28,891 nucleotides of DNA, taken from positions 1-28,891 of IMG/VR virus record IMGVR_UViG_3300034109_000861. The stretch is one strand, 5' to 3'. The position numbers and the translations under genes are program-made. Of the stretch, positions 17,008 to 25,706 are shown piece after piece. This DNA comes from a virus. Within the stretch, counting starts at the first letter, position 1, and every line of letters begins with the position of its first letter. Under the pieces are notes generated by a model that had not been told where the DNA came from, made no database searches, and worked only from the letters and a program-made list of their open reading frames with translations.

Positions 17008-17691
17008 TTATTCAGTTATTCCAGCTCCAGGAGTTGTTCCTGTAGTAATTCTATTCACTGTTAAGCTAATGGATACTCTACCTCCGGTTTCGTTTCCTAC
17101 TATTGCTAACGTAGCCTTTCTTTGATTTAGCGTAGAACCCTTTGCTTTTAAAGTGAATCCTAATCCAGTTACGCTTATAGCTTGTGCAGCTTCTGTATCT
17201 GTAATCGTTCTAGGCGTTGAAGGAGCTACGTCTTGACCATTATTTTGTGCCGGAGTTCTAGTTACACCAACAAAGGAAGCAACATCGCTATCAGATAAAG
17301 TTGCGGTATATCCAAAAGTAGTATTTCCGCCTTCAAAATTTATAGTTCTTGGAGATATTGTTATTTCTTCTCCGTTTGTTAGAGTCACTGCTGTTTGACC
17401 TACAGATATAATTGGTATTCTAACCGTTCTCTTAGGTAATGTAACCAATTTATACTTCATCATTTGAGTTTCATCCACTACAGCTTCTGTTAATGGCATG
17501 TTCTCTAAGGTAATTCCATAATATGCCGTACCTAGTGGATGATCTGTATTCCATAATGAATAATCAATTTCATCATCGGCTAATGCAAAATGTGTAATTT
17601 GGAATTCATTTCTTCCTCGTGCAAGTAATTCCCGTCCTCTGCGGGTTAAAATAGCATCTACTGTTATTTGGTTATTGTTTAGGTATCCCAT
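17008..17691 (-). CDS. Putative virion structural protein, 227 residues
   Basis: I do not recognise a named family with certainty. The N-terminus (MGYLNNNQITVDAILTRRG, then HFALADDEIDYSLW) resembles structural proteins I recall from uncultured myoviruses. Residues about 90-225 are beta-rich, with an Ig-like composition (Thr, Val, Ile, Gly), ending in a flexible Thr/Gly tail. It lies between the 1525-residue wedge-like protein and the three paralogous fibre-like proteins, so a connector or small tail protein is plausible. The 39-base gap upstream contains a motif shared with another gap in the window. No Shine-Dalgarno was seen at ATG 17691. Confidence 0.75.
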   Translation of the reverse strand: MGYLNNNQITVDAILTRRGRELLARGRNEFQITHFALADDEIDYSLWNTDHPLGTAYYGITLENMPLTEAVVDETQMMKYKLVTLPKRTVRIPIISVGQTAVTLTNGEEITISPRTINFEGGNTTFGYTATLSDSDVASFVGVTRTPAQNNGQDVAPSTPRTITDTEAAQAISVTGLGFTLKAKGSTLNQRKATLAIVGNETGGRVSISLTVNRITTGTTPGAGITE

Positions 17692-17700
17692 TTTGTTTGT

Positions 17701-17713
17701 TTTATAATAAATA
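17701..17713 (-). promoter_or_regulatory. Shared 13-base motif TATTTATTATAAA upstream of the 227-residue gene
   Basis: On the minus strand the 13-base string TATTTATTATAAA lies 9 bases before the ATG at 17691, within a 39-base gap. The same 13 bases occur in the 33-base gap before the gene at 28506. It includes TATAAA, partly like the T4 late promoter core TATAAATA. It might be a phage late promoter or an A/T-rich translation enhancer. In such AT-rich DNA, chance remains possible. Confidence 0.3.
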
Positions 17714-17730
17714 CTTTGAAATATAATATT

Positions 17731-20700
17731 TTACACTATTATTTGATTCGCGCTAACTTCTCTGTATTCTACCACAGGTCCACCGTCAATAGTGTCCGTT
17801 GTATCCACATTAAAATCTAATCCGGTTAATTTACAGCCAGTGAATCTAAGTCTATTAGGTACAGAGTCTTCAACGTATTGGTAGTTAGTAGGAACTAGAG
17901 AAGATGAATAGTAATTTTTTGTGTTTATCAATGTCGCCAGGTTTAGATTTTTTTGATATTGTGAAGAATAATTTACGGCGGTGCTAGATGAGTAATGATA
18001 TACTACTTTTTTATATGCTAAATTAGTTTTTTCAGATTCTATAATAGATTGAGTAACATACAATTTATTCCTATAAATATTTCCAGCATCATTTATTACA
18101 TATTCATTCTTATATAAATATTCTTTTAGTTGCAATTTAGTTAGTGTAGAATTAAAATTATGGAAACTAGATGACAAAACATAACTATATGCATTGTTGG
18201 CATTGTAAAAATTATTGATATTGAAATTAGTAACTTTACCCACTATATTTTCTATCTTATAACATGATGAATCCAATTTAAAATCATTTGATATTACATT
18301 TGTGTTTCCATCATAAAAATTAATCTTTCTTCTATTTAATATTCTATCTTTGTATGTTCCATTTCTTTTAAATCTATAAGCAATGTTTTCTTCTGTAGAT
18401 CCGCTAACATGCAACACATTTCCTATAAACGATAAATGCCTGTTTAAAGTTGCGTATGTTTCAATTAAATTCCTTTCATCATCAAAATAGTATAATGATT
18501 CCATGTTTGAATTAATGTCATTTTCATCATTTATTCCATTTGTATTATATAAGCTGATGATTCCTTTTACATAATCTAATGTTCCTATGTTTGATATGTT
18601 AGAGATGTTATTTAGATGTAAAGATGAATTTTCTGAATCTACATTGAATACATCATTATCTAGATTGATTGTTGATTGTATTTCTTCTAATTTTCCATTT
18701 TCTGATATAGAGTACATGTATTTCATATCTCTATTCATTTCTATGGTGTCCATTAGATTTTCATATTTGTATAAGTATGTTTCCCCGCCAAATTCATATA
18801 ATTTTCCATTTTGATTCACTTTATGAGAATCTAAATCTGAAAATAATAAAGAGTATCCATCATAATAATCTAAAGTGGATGTTATTTTCTCATGCTTAAA
18901 GTCGGGAGTCACAGTTACAGGCAATTCTGATTTATATTTTCTGTACTCTAATTCCACGTCAGGAGGCATGTCCGTACTCGTGCTATATTTTATTTGTTCA
19001 AAATCAGGTAATAGGTTAAAATCTAAGGATGCTGTATATTTTTTATGTGATATTTCTACCGGAGGTGCATAGCTTATAGAACCTGTGTACAAAATATATT
19101 CTCCTACTTGACTATCGGTTTTTATGATTGTTTTTTCATATTGCGGATTAGTCATAGAAGGGTTTTTTCTTGCGACTTTAGCCCTTTCTAATATATTTTC
19201 CTCTAATAAAATACCTGCAATAAGATTTGCTCTAGCTGGAACTAATTGCTTTATCTGCTCGAATATAGAATAATCATACAGTGAAAATATTTCTATGTAT
19301 TTGTTGTAGTTGTTTCTATTTTTATACTTCTTCCAATAATTTTCTCTGTTTATTCTAAGGTTATTGTATTCATCCCTATATAAATCAGAAGGGTCTCCAA
19401 TCAAATTATCCAAATCTATACCTCCATATTGATTTGCTATATCTCTATTTACTTGATCCGTTGGGCTAAACACTACGGCTAACTTATTTGAATCAACAGG
19501 GTCTGTATCAAAGGTGTTTATCTGTACTCTTTTTTCCGGAGATAATTGATTAGTATAAAAAGATTCTTCTATTCGTATCTTGTCGCTTTTTATGACACTT
19601 GCTCCTATGGAAGGTGAGTAGCTGTAATAAATTTCTGAATAAGGTTTATATTGATTTTCTTGAGACCCCGTAAATCCTCTAAAACTAGCTGTAGTGTATT
19701 GTGATTTTAGTCTATTAGGATGACTAGAAGATACGAATCTATAAGTAGAATGGTCATATCTAAGAGCATCTACACCCATAGGATAAAACCTATTTAATGT
19801 GTCAAAAGATGATGTATAAGAAGAACCATGATAAGCTGCTGGATTTAGTGTATGTTCTTCAAATACTTTTTCTGAATATATATCACTGTAGTCCTTATAT
19901 GCTTGTAAAAATCCTCTATATCTACTTGCTCTAACTCCTGCGTGTTGACTACCCGTAGATCCTCCTAATATGATATTGTGAGGAGTAGACAAAGAACTTG
20001 TAGAACCCCAAGAAAATGCTATATCAGAAGATGCAGTAACAATCATGGAACCAGAAAAACTAATCCAATTTTCAAAATTACCGCTAGATTTTTTCCATTC
20101 AATATGTATTGAACCTGTTTTTTTAGTATTTGTTATATTTCTATCTGTATATATCCTAACATTCCAAGCGTCTCCATCAAAAAATGGATAATATTGGGAT
20201 TGTATTGTTTTTATAGAAAAAGAAGATGTTGAATTAGATGTGCTTTGTGCGTTCTTATATCTTAAAAAGCCGTAAGCATAACTTCCACTCCTCGATGAAG
20301 TAGAAAAAGCTCTGTAACTTACTAATTCTAAATTACTATATACTTTATTACTATTTTTAGAATCCTCTATAGACCATAAACTCATACTAAGACTAGATGA
20401 ATTCGATGTATTGAATCTAAATTCTGAAACTCTAGGGGCGGATACTTGATTTTCGTTAGGGGATATAGATTGTCCCCACGGAATTTTAACGAATTGATTT
20501 CCGTCAAATTTTAACAAGTATTGATACCTATAACTTTTATGCGTAGGATTATATTTAGGAGGTCTTGCTCCGCCATACTCCTTAATACTAATTAATGTTT
20601 GAGGAATACCATATATAGATAGTAATGATTTTAAACTTCGTTCCGTACCTTTTGTTTTTAGGAGAGTAGGTATATTATTTACTATTCTCCTCCAAATTTG

Positions 20701-22308
20701 ATGTGTTAAATATTCATGGGCCTGAGAAGCTAAAGTTCCTGTCTCTAAAAAACTTCCTGTATTATCTGTTCCTAATTTATATAACCAAAGATTACTAAGT
20801 TGATATCCATTATTTACCTCCCAACCTAAAGACTTAGCATAGGTCTTTAAAAGTTCATTAGGAATACCTCTTTTAGGATGTTCGTCTCTCCTGTGAATGG
20901 ATGTTAATTCTTTGGTGAAAGCATACAAATTATCAAAATGCTGACCAATCATATCAAGAAAAACAAAGTATTCCGAATTGTCTGAGTCATTGACAATGTG
21001 ACCTGGAGTTGCTTCGTATAATGTGTTGTAATTTGTACTATCAAACTTTCTAGCTTTCGACAAAGATGACGAATACCAATAATTGTATGCAGAAGATGTT
21101 ATATGATAATTGTAATATTTATTTTGAGCTATATACTTTGGCGCCGGAGTAATACTGCCTGTTATGTCATAGGAAAAAATACTTCCAGAAGAATAGTATA
21201 GATAATTCTCAAATTCATCGAAACTATTCTTAACTTGATAAGATCTTTTTACTATTTTGTTATGGTCCGCAATACCAAAATTACTTCCTGAAGAATTGCT
21301 TGATTTTATTGCATTACTTTGACTATTGTAAAATTCAATTAATTGTAGTTTATAATTATAGTTTTTTAACCTTTCTTGTGCTGATCCGTAAAATACAAAA
21401 TTAGAAAACGTAGAGTAATCTATATTTAAAGGAACAGAAGCTGATGAAGATATAACTCTATTTATAATTGTATTAGCTGTTTCATAATTTGAATCTAATA
21501 GAGTATCCCAATAATGGTAAATATTTTCGTCTTTAGAAGGGAGTAAGCTATTCCATGTATTATAATTAGTAGATTCACCACTTGGAGTATTTACGGAATA
21601 ATTAGGTGTTAAAGTCCTAGGCTCACTAACTATTTCAGGAGAAGTAACCGTAAAGGAATCAAAATAATCCTCGGCTACTTTATAGCAAATATGTAATAAA
21701 TTTCCTGTTTTTAAATTTTCTATAGGCCTTAATAATTTAACATAAATAACATACTCATTATCACAATCAACTTTTATGTTTATAATTGAGTAAATTTTAT
21801 TTTCTCCTAAATTTAGTACAATATTATTAATAAAGCCTAAAGTTCTTAAATAAGAAACTTTATTTTTGAATAATTCTAGTTTACTTATTACATCCGGATT
21901 ATTTTTTAAATAGGTCGGCCGAATAGCTAATTTTAATTCTAACTCATCTGGGCTAATCTCTTGAATATAAAAATACTGATTATCTATGTTTCCAAAAATG
22001 TTATAAAGAAAGTTAAAACAAATTTTATAAGTTCCCTCAAATATTTCTGAATCAAAAAATAATTTACATACATCAAAATTTATATCATCGTAAGTAGAAT
22101 CAAAATCATTTCTTACATTATAAGCTGACTTAACTAAATCATAACTTGTATTATAAACATGGGAATCTATGGAGAATGGATTTTTTATTTCATCTACTAT
22201 TGCTTTTGATATGTCCAAACTCATGAATGGCTCATAATCGAATGATACTCCTTCAATTAATGATGACGAATCTTTTATCTTATCTTTATTTACGAATCTA
22301 TCTATCAT
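17731..22308 (-). CDS. Giant baseplate/tail protein with tail-protein-I (gp7)-like segment and LamG-like insert
   Basis: This 1525-residue protein probably belongs to the baseplate wedge. Residues about 445-580 are helical and include DMIGQHFDNLYAFTKEL, then WRRIVNNIPTLLKTKGTERS and LLSIYGIPQTLI. This recalls phage tail protein I (P2 gpI), the counterpart of T4 gp7, in which a helical stretch with a K-G-T/S turn precedes a short loop. Residues about 593-830 look like a LamG/jelly-roll insert, beginning LLKFDGNQFVKIPWG and containing NIILGGS and YRGFLQAYKDY. The remainder (about 950-1525) is Asn/Ser/Tyr-rich and unassigned. The gene follows gp25-like and gp6-like genes, the order in which wedge genes W, J and I occur in P2-type tails. 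T4 gp7 has about 1030 residues. The gpI/gp7 link is an inference; the structural role is solid. Confidence 0.72.
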   Translation of the reverse strand: MIDRFVNKDKIKDSSSLIEGVSFDYEPFMSLDISKAIVDEIKNPFSIDSHVYNTSYDLVKSAYNVRNDFDSTYDDINFDVCKLFFDSEIFEGTYKICFNFLYNIFGNIDNQYFYIQEISPDELELKLAIRPTYLKNNPDVISKLELFKNKVSYLRTLGFINNIVLNLGENKIYSIINIKVDCDNEYVIYVKLLRPIENLKTGNLLHICYKVAEDYFDSFTVTSPEIVSEPRTLTPNYSVNTPSGESTNYNTWNSLLPSKDENIYHYWDTLLDSNYETANTIINRVISSSASVPLNIDYSTFSNFVFYGSAQERLKNYNYKLQLIEFYNSQSNAIKSSNSSGSNFGIADHNKIVKRSYQVKNSFDEFENYLYYSSGSIFSYDITGSITPAPKYIAQNKYYNYHITSSAYNYWYSSSLSKARKFDSTNYNTLYEATPGHIVNDSDNSEYFVFLDMIGQHFDNLYAFTKELTSIHRRDEHPKRGIPNELLKTYAKSLGWEVNNGYQLSNLWLYKLGTDNTGSFLETGTLASQAHEYLTHQIWRRIVNNIPTLLKTKGTERSLKSLLSIYGIPQTLISIKEYGGARPPKYNPTHKSYRYQYLLKFDGNQFVKIPWGQSISPNENQVSAPRVSEFRFNTSNSSSLSMSLWSIEDSKNSNKVYSNLELVSYRAFSTSSRSGSYAYGFLRYKNAQSTSNSTSSFSIKTIQSQYYPFFDGDAWNVRIYTDRNITNTKKTGSIHIEWKKSSGNFENWISFSGSMIVTASSDIAFSWGSTSSLSTPHNIILGGSTGSQHAGVRASRYRGFLQAYKDYSDIYSEKVFEEHTLNPAAYHGSSYTSSFDTLNRFYPMGVDALRYDHSTYRFVSSSHPNRLKSQYTTASFRGFTGSQENQYKPYSEIYYSYSPSIGASVIKSDKIRIEESFYTNQLSPEKRVQINTFDTDPVDSNKLAVVFSPTDQVNRDIANQYGGIDLDNLIGDPSDLYRDEYNNLRINRENYWKKYKNRNNYNKYIEIFSLYDYSIFEQIKQLVPARANLIAGILLEENILERAKVARKNPSMTNPQYEKTIIKTDSQVGEYILYTGSISYAPPVEISHKKYTASLDFNLLPDFEQIKYSTSTDMPPDVELEYRKYKSELPVTVTPDFKHEKITSTLDYYDGYSLLFSDLDSHKVNQNGKLYEFGGETYLYKYENLMDTIEMNRDMKYMYSISENGKLEEIQSTINLDNDVFNVDSENSSLHLNNISNISNIGTLDYVKGIISLYNTNGINDENDINSNMESLYYFDDERNLIETYATLNRHLSFIGNVLHVSGSTEENIAYRFKRNGTYKDRILNRRKINFYDGNTNVISNDFKLDSSCYKIENIVGKVTNFNINNFYNANNAYSYVLSSSFHNFNSTLTKLQLKEYLYKNEYVINDAGNIYRNKLYVTQSIIESEKTNLAYKKVVYHYSSSTAVNYSSQYQKNLNLATLINTKNYYSSSLVPTNYQYVEDSVPNRLRFTGCKLTGLDFNVDTTDTIDGGPVVEYREVSANQIIV

Positions 22309-22328
22309 ATCTAATTATTGAAGTAATT

Positions 22329-24581
22329 TTAATTATTCTTTCGGGAGAATGGATCGTAAGGAGGATTACCTCTACTACCTCCTGTACCACTACTGCCACC
22401 TGTACTACGGCCATTCGTTCGCATGAATGGAATGGGTCCACCACCGCCCGTGCTACCACCACCTGTGCCACCACCACCTGTATTATCACCGCCTGTATTA
22501 TTACCAATATTTTGATAACTTAGAAAGTCTATGGTATTTCCCGGAATGCCTCGTGTTAAATCTATGGAACTAGTATCTTGTCCTCCACTACCTCCCCCTC
22601 CGCCAGGAGTTTCTGTTGTAGGGCAGTTAAAATTATTTAAATCTATGAAAACATTAACTAAAGGAGGAGCTTGATTTCTATCTATAAGAGTAGAATTACC
22701 TCTATATTGGTAACTCTTATTTCCGCTATTTAAAAATAAAGTGCAGATTTGATTAATACTACCTATACTTAGAGAAGTGTATATTTTATCATTTTCGTCA
22801 GTACAAGATACAAGTTCATATATTACTATTTTAGTAGTATCTCCGCCGCCGCCTGAAGGGCCTCCACCTCCAATGCCCGGACAATTTGTAACTCCTTTTA
22901 TTTCTAGTAAATCAGTAAGTATTGCTATAGCTAGTGTGGTGGGATAGAAATTTGGTTCTAATTCATCCCAATAATAAGAAAGACGTTTTGTAACGCTATA
23001 ATAAATTTGATTAGCTTTAGGTTGTGTGGCGATATACCCAGGTATATCATTTGAATTACATGGAATCATTCTCCAGTATTTATTACCTGCTCCTGTACTA
23101 GTACCTCCTGTTCCTCCACCTGTATCTGTTCCTCCTCCGGTACAAGGACCTGTTCCTCCACCTGTATCTGTTCCTCCTCCGGTACCAGGACCTGTTCCTC
23201 CACCTGTATCTGTTCCTCCACCTGTATTTCCTCCTCCGGTACCAGGACCTGTTCCTCCACCTGTATTATCTTTAGGGCATTCAGGACAAAGAGAATTAGT
23301 TCCAGATGCTCCTGTAGGTCCAGCAGGTCCTTGCGGTCCTATGGGACCAAGTCCGCCAAGTTGACCATTTTGTCCCGGCTGACCATTCTGTCCGGGTAAT
23401 CCGTTAGTTCCATTCTGTCCATTAACTCCGGGTTGTCCATTAGCTCCAGCAGGTCCATTAGCTCCATCTTTACCATCCTTGCCATCTTTACCATCTTTAC
23501 CGGCGGGTCCAGCAGGTCCTTGAGGTCCAGGTAAAGGTATTGAGCCTCCTCCTACTACATTCAATCCATCTTTACCGTCTTTACCAGGTCTTCCTTCAGA
23601 GCCACTAACGATAATAACAAAAGGTTCTGCCGGGATGTTATTAATAATTGTCGAAGGTATGTTATTAATAATTGGAACCATAGGGTCAATAATGTTTCTT
23701 ACTTTTTTCCTAACAGCAGGTGTCCAAGATGAAGATAAGTCAAGACAATTCCCATTATTATTTGTGTTTATAAAATAGTAAGTGTATCCTTCCAAGGGTC
23801 TTGCTCCAACTTCAGCAATTTTAACAAATGTACCTAATGGGTAAGTAGCTAATTCGGAGAAATCTACTCGTTCAATAGATACTACGTCGTTATATGTTTT
23901 ATTTCTTTCAAACATCATAACTTCTAATGTCTCATTGTTAGGAATAAGACATACCGAGATATCTGTTAATGCTTGATTATTACCTCCAATAAAATAATTA
24001 AAATTTGCATCAATTATTTTAGAAAGTATAAAATCAGAAACGATAACTTTTTCAGGTCTTATAAAATAATACCCAGGATCTACAGATAAGGTAGTCCCTT
24101 GTAATTTGTAACTTATTGGAACATATTTTATTCCTTTAAGATTTACTTTTAATTTTGGTTTATTGGCTTTTTTTATATCTTCAGTGGAATATCTATTTTT
24201 ATTTTGTCCCTCTATTTCAGGCAATCTTTCATTTATTGTTCCGAAGATGACTTTTTCTACATTCCCTTCGTATCTTCTAACAATTTTATAATTTACATAA
24301 TCATCAGTTTCACTAGATGTGTTAATTTCATTTTTTGGGACGGGAAGAGATATTTCTAATTTATTATTTACATCTAATGCATCTCCAATTTTTATTAATT
24401 CTTTAGACTCTTCCGTAGTAAATCTTCCGGACATGTATTTTCCATACTCGTCTACATGATATTGACCTTTATATATGTCTCCATTTAAATAAGTAAAATC
24501 TCCAGTAGATAAGTTAGGACCTGATCTTTTATTGTTTGGATCTGATAATCTATGTATATTTATGATATTATTCTCTTCCAC
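22329..24581 (-). CDS. Collagen-like, Gly/Thr-rich virion protein
   Basis: This 750-residue protein is likely a fibre or adhesin. The N-terminus has DIYKGQYHVDEYGKYMSGRF, a G-x-Y-H-x-x-x-x-G-x-x-M-x-G pattern that I recall from phage structural proteins. Residues to about 325 are beta-rich. Gly-X-Y repeats with many GKD and GQN triplets run about 327-428, followed by CPECP (C432, C435). A low-complexity Gly/Thr region about 437-495 follows, then two small Cys-containing segments separated by Gly-rich spacers, and a Gly/Ser-rich tail. The chosen start is GTG at 24581, overlapping the upstream TAG by one base; an in-frame TAA lies two codons upstream and the next ATG is far downstream. Parts of the low-complexity sequence are tandemly repeated in the DNA. 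Confidence 0.82.
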   Translation of the reverse strand: MEENNIINIHRLSDPNNKRSGPNLSTGDFTYLNGDIYKGQYHVDEYGKYMSGRFTTEESKELIKIGDALDVNNKLEISLPVPKNEINTSSETDDYVNYKIVRRYEGNVEKVIFGTINERLPEIEGQNKNRYSTEDIKKANKPKLKVNLKGIKYVPISYKLQGTTLSVDPGYYFIRPEKVIVSDFILSKIIDANFNYFIGGNNQALTDISVCLIPNNETLEVMMFERNKTYNDVVSIERVDFSELATYPLGTFVKIAEVGARPLEGYTYYFINTNNNGNCLDLSSSWTPAVRKKVRNIIDPMVPIINNIPSTIINNIPAEPFVIIVSGSEGRPGKDGKDGLNVVGGGSIPLPGPQGPAGPAGKDGKDGKDGKDGANGPAGANGQPGVNGQNGTNGLPGQNGQPGQNGQLGGLGPIGPQGPAGPTGASGTNSLCPECPKDNTGGGTGPGTGGGNTGGGTDTGGGTGPGTGGGTDTGGGTGPCTGGGTDTGGGTGGTSTGAGNKYWRMIPCNSNDIPGYIATQPKANQIYYSVTKRLSYYWDELEPNFYPTTLAIAILTDLLEIKGVTNCPGIGGGGPSGGGGDTTKIVIYELVSCTDENDKIYTSLSIGSINQICTLFLNSGNKSYQYRGNSTLIDRNQAPPLVNVFIDLNNFNCPTTETPGGGGGSGGQDTSSIDLTRGIPGNTIDFLSYQNIGNNTGGDNTGGGGTGGGSTGGGGPIPFMRTNGRSTGGSSGTGGSRGNPPYDPFSRKNN
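23107..23266 (-). repeat. 42-bp tandem repeat encoding Gly/Thr-rich spacer
   Basis: Units start at 23107, 23149 and 23191; the third carries a 15-bp insertion, giving 57 bp, and a partial fourth starts at 23248. Each encodes a Gly-Gly-Gly-Thr-rich 14-residue stretch. All length steps are multiples of three, so the frame is kept. Confidence 0.88.
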
Positions 24582-25705
24582 TATTTACTAACTTTAAAAT
24601 ATATAGAATCATCAATTGTTTTTTCAATGTCTCCTCCATCCATCTTCACTTTAATTAGAACTTTATAATATCGATTAGGAAGGAATGTATTAAAATCTAA
24701 TTTGAAATAATTTCCTTTATTGTCACAACTTATTACATTTCTATCATCAAATGGAACAACATACATAGATGTTTGTTCATCTTGTATTGCATAATAAGAA
24801 GATGTTGGTAATCTTTTACTTGACATGTAATTTGATGATGTAGAATATGTCTTAACTGGGATTCTATCTCTTACTAAGAATCTAAACTTTGTTTTATCTG
24901 TTGGGTAGTAAGATGCTTTTTTATTTTTGAAATGTAGAATGAAATCTTCGTTTGGTACTTGAGAGAATAAGGATGTTCCTGAAAAGTCTGTATCATTCCA
25001 TACAATGTCTAATCTTGGAATGAATATAGTATTAGTTTCCCTGCTGAAAAATTTAATAGATCCCATTACTTCACAACTTTTCTCATCGCTGTCACTTCTT
25101 TTTAAGATAAGACCATTATTCGGAATGGAGCCTGAAATCCATTTATGAACAATTCTAGTGATATCCATTCTTAAATCCGGACTTTCTTGATCAAAAGATT
25201 GCGACGCTACGAAACCACTTTGATGATACCACGTACCACCTCCCTTTTGTGTTACGTATGAGCCGGTAGTTCCTGCGACAAATGAACCGGAAGTCCACCG
25301 TTTACCTGTCATATTAAAAGAGCCATTTCTATAAGTCCATGAAACACCCTCTTTAATTTGAGGAGAAGAGTTGTAGTATCCTTTTCCTTGACTCCAAGAT
25401 TCGCTAACAGGATATGCGTATAAAGAGTAAGTCAAAGCTAAATTATCGGCCTGTGCTGAAAATAAATTTAAATAGTATTTGCTTGACTTTCCAATAGTTC
25501 CATTCTGAATTAATTTATTTATTTCGTTAGAATCTATTTGGAGTAATATCCTAGAATTATAATTGTAATTATAGAAAATATCATTAGCATCTGCAACATT
25601 ATGAGATATCTTTTCTAACTCTATTATTGAATCTAAACCTGAATTTAAATCAGGTTTCCCTTCATATATAGTGGCGTCTCTTATTGGATATACTGAATAC
25701 TGCAT
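24581..25705 (-). CDS. DNRLRE-like structural protein between gp6-like and collagen-like genes
   Basis: This 374-residue protein begins with YPIRDATIYEGKPDLNSG, a pattern like the start of DNRLRE/CBM96-type carbohydrate-binding domains (a D-A-T/Y strand followed by a NxG turn). Further family-like pieces are YSLYAYPVSESWSQG, MDITRIVHKWISG and NGLILKRS, together covering about residues 1-220. The rest (about 250-374) is beta-rich, with an Ig-like end (FLPNRYYKVLIKVKMDGG). No catalytic motif or membrane segment was seen. The position right after the gp6-like wedge gene suggests a baseplate-peripheral protein, perhaps binding cell-surface sugars. The stop shares one base with the next gene's GTG. 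Confidence 0.72.
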   Translation of the reverse strand: MQYSVYPIRDATIYEGKPDLNSGLDSIIELEKISHNVADANDIFYNYNYNSRILLQIDSNEINKLIQNGTIGKSSKYYLNLFSAQADNLALTYSLYAYPVSESWSQGKGYYNSSPQIKEGVSWTYRNGSFNMTGKRWTSGSFVAGTTGSYVTQKGGGTWYHQSGFVASQSFDQESPDLRMDITRIVHKWISGSIPNNGLILKRSDSDEKSCEVMGSIKFFSRETNTIFIPRLDIVWNDTDFSGTSLFSQVPNEDFILHFKNKKASYYPTDKTKFRFLVRDRIPVKTYSTSSNYMSSKRLPTSSYYAIQDEQTSMYVVPFDDRNVISCDNKGNYFKLDFNTFLPNRYYKVLIKVKMDGGDIEKTIDDSIYFKVSK

Positions 25706-25706
25706 T

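Noticed and set aside
23066-23260. Minus-strand frame with EEQIQVEEQVLV repeats
   Set aside because: Shadow of the 42-bp repeat in the collagen-like 750-residue gene, read in another frame.
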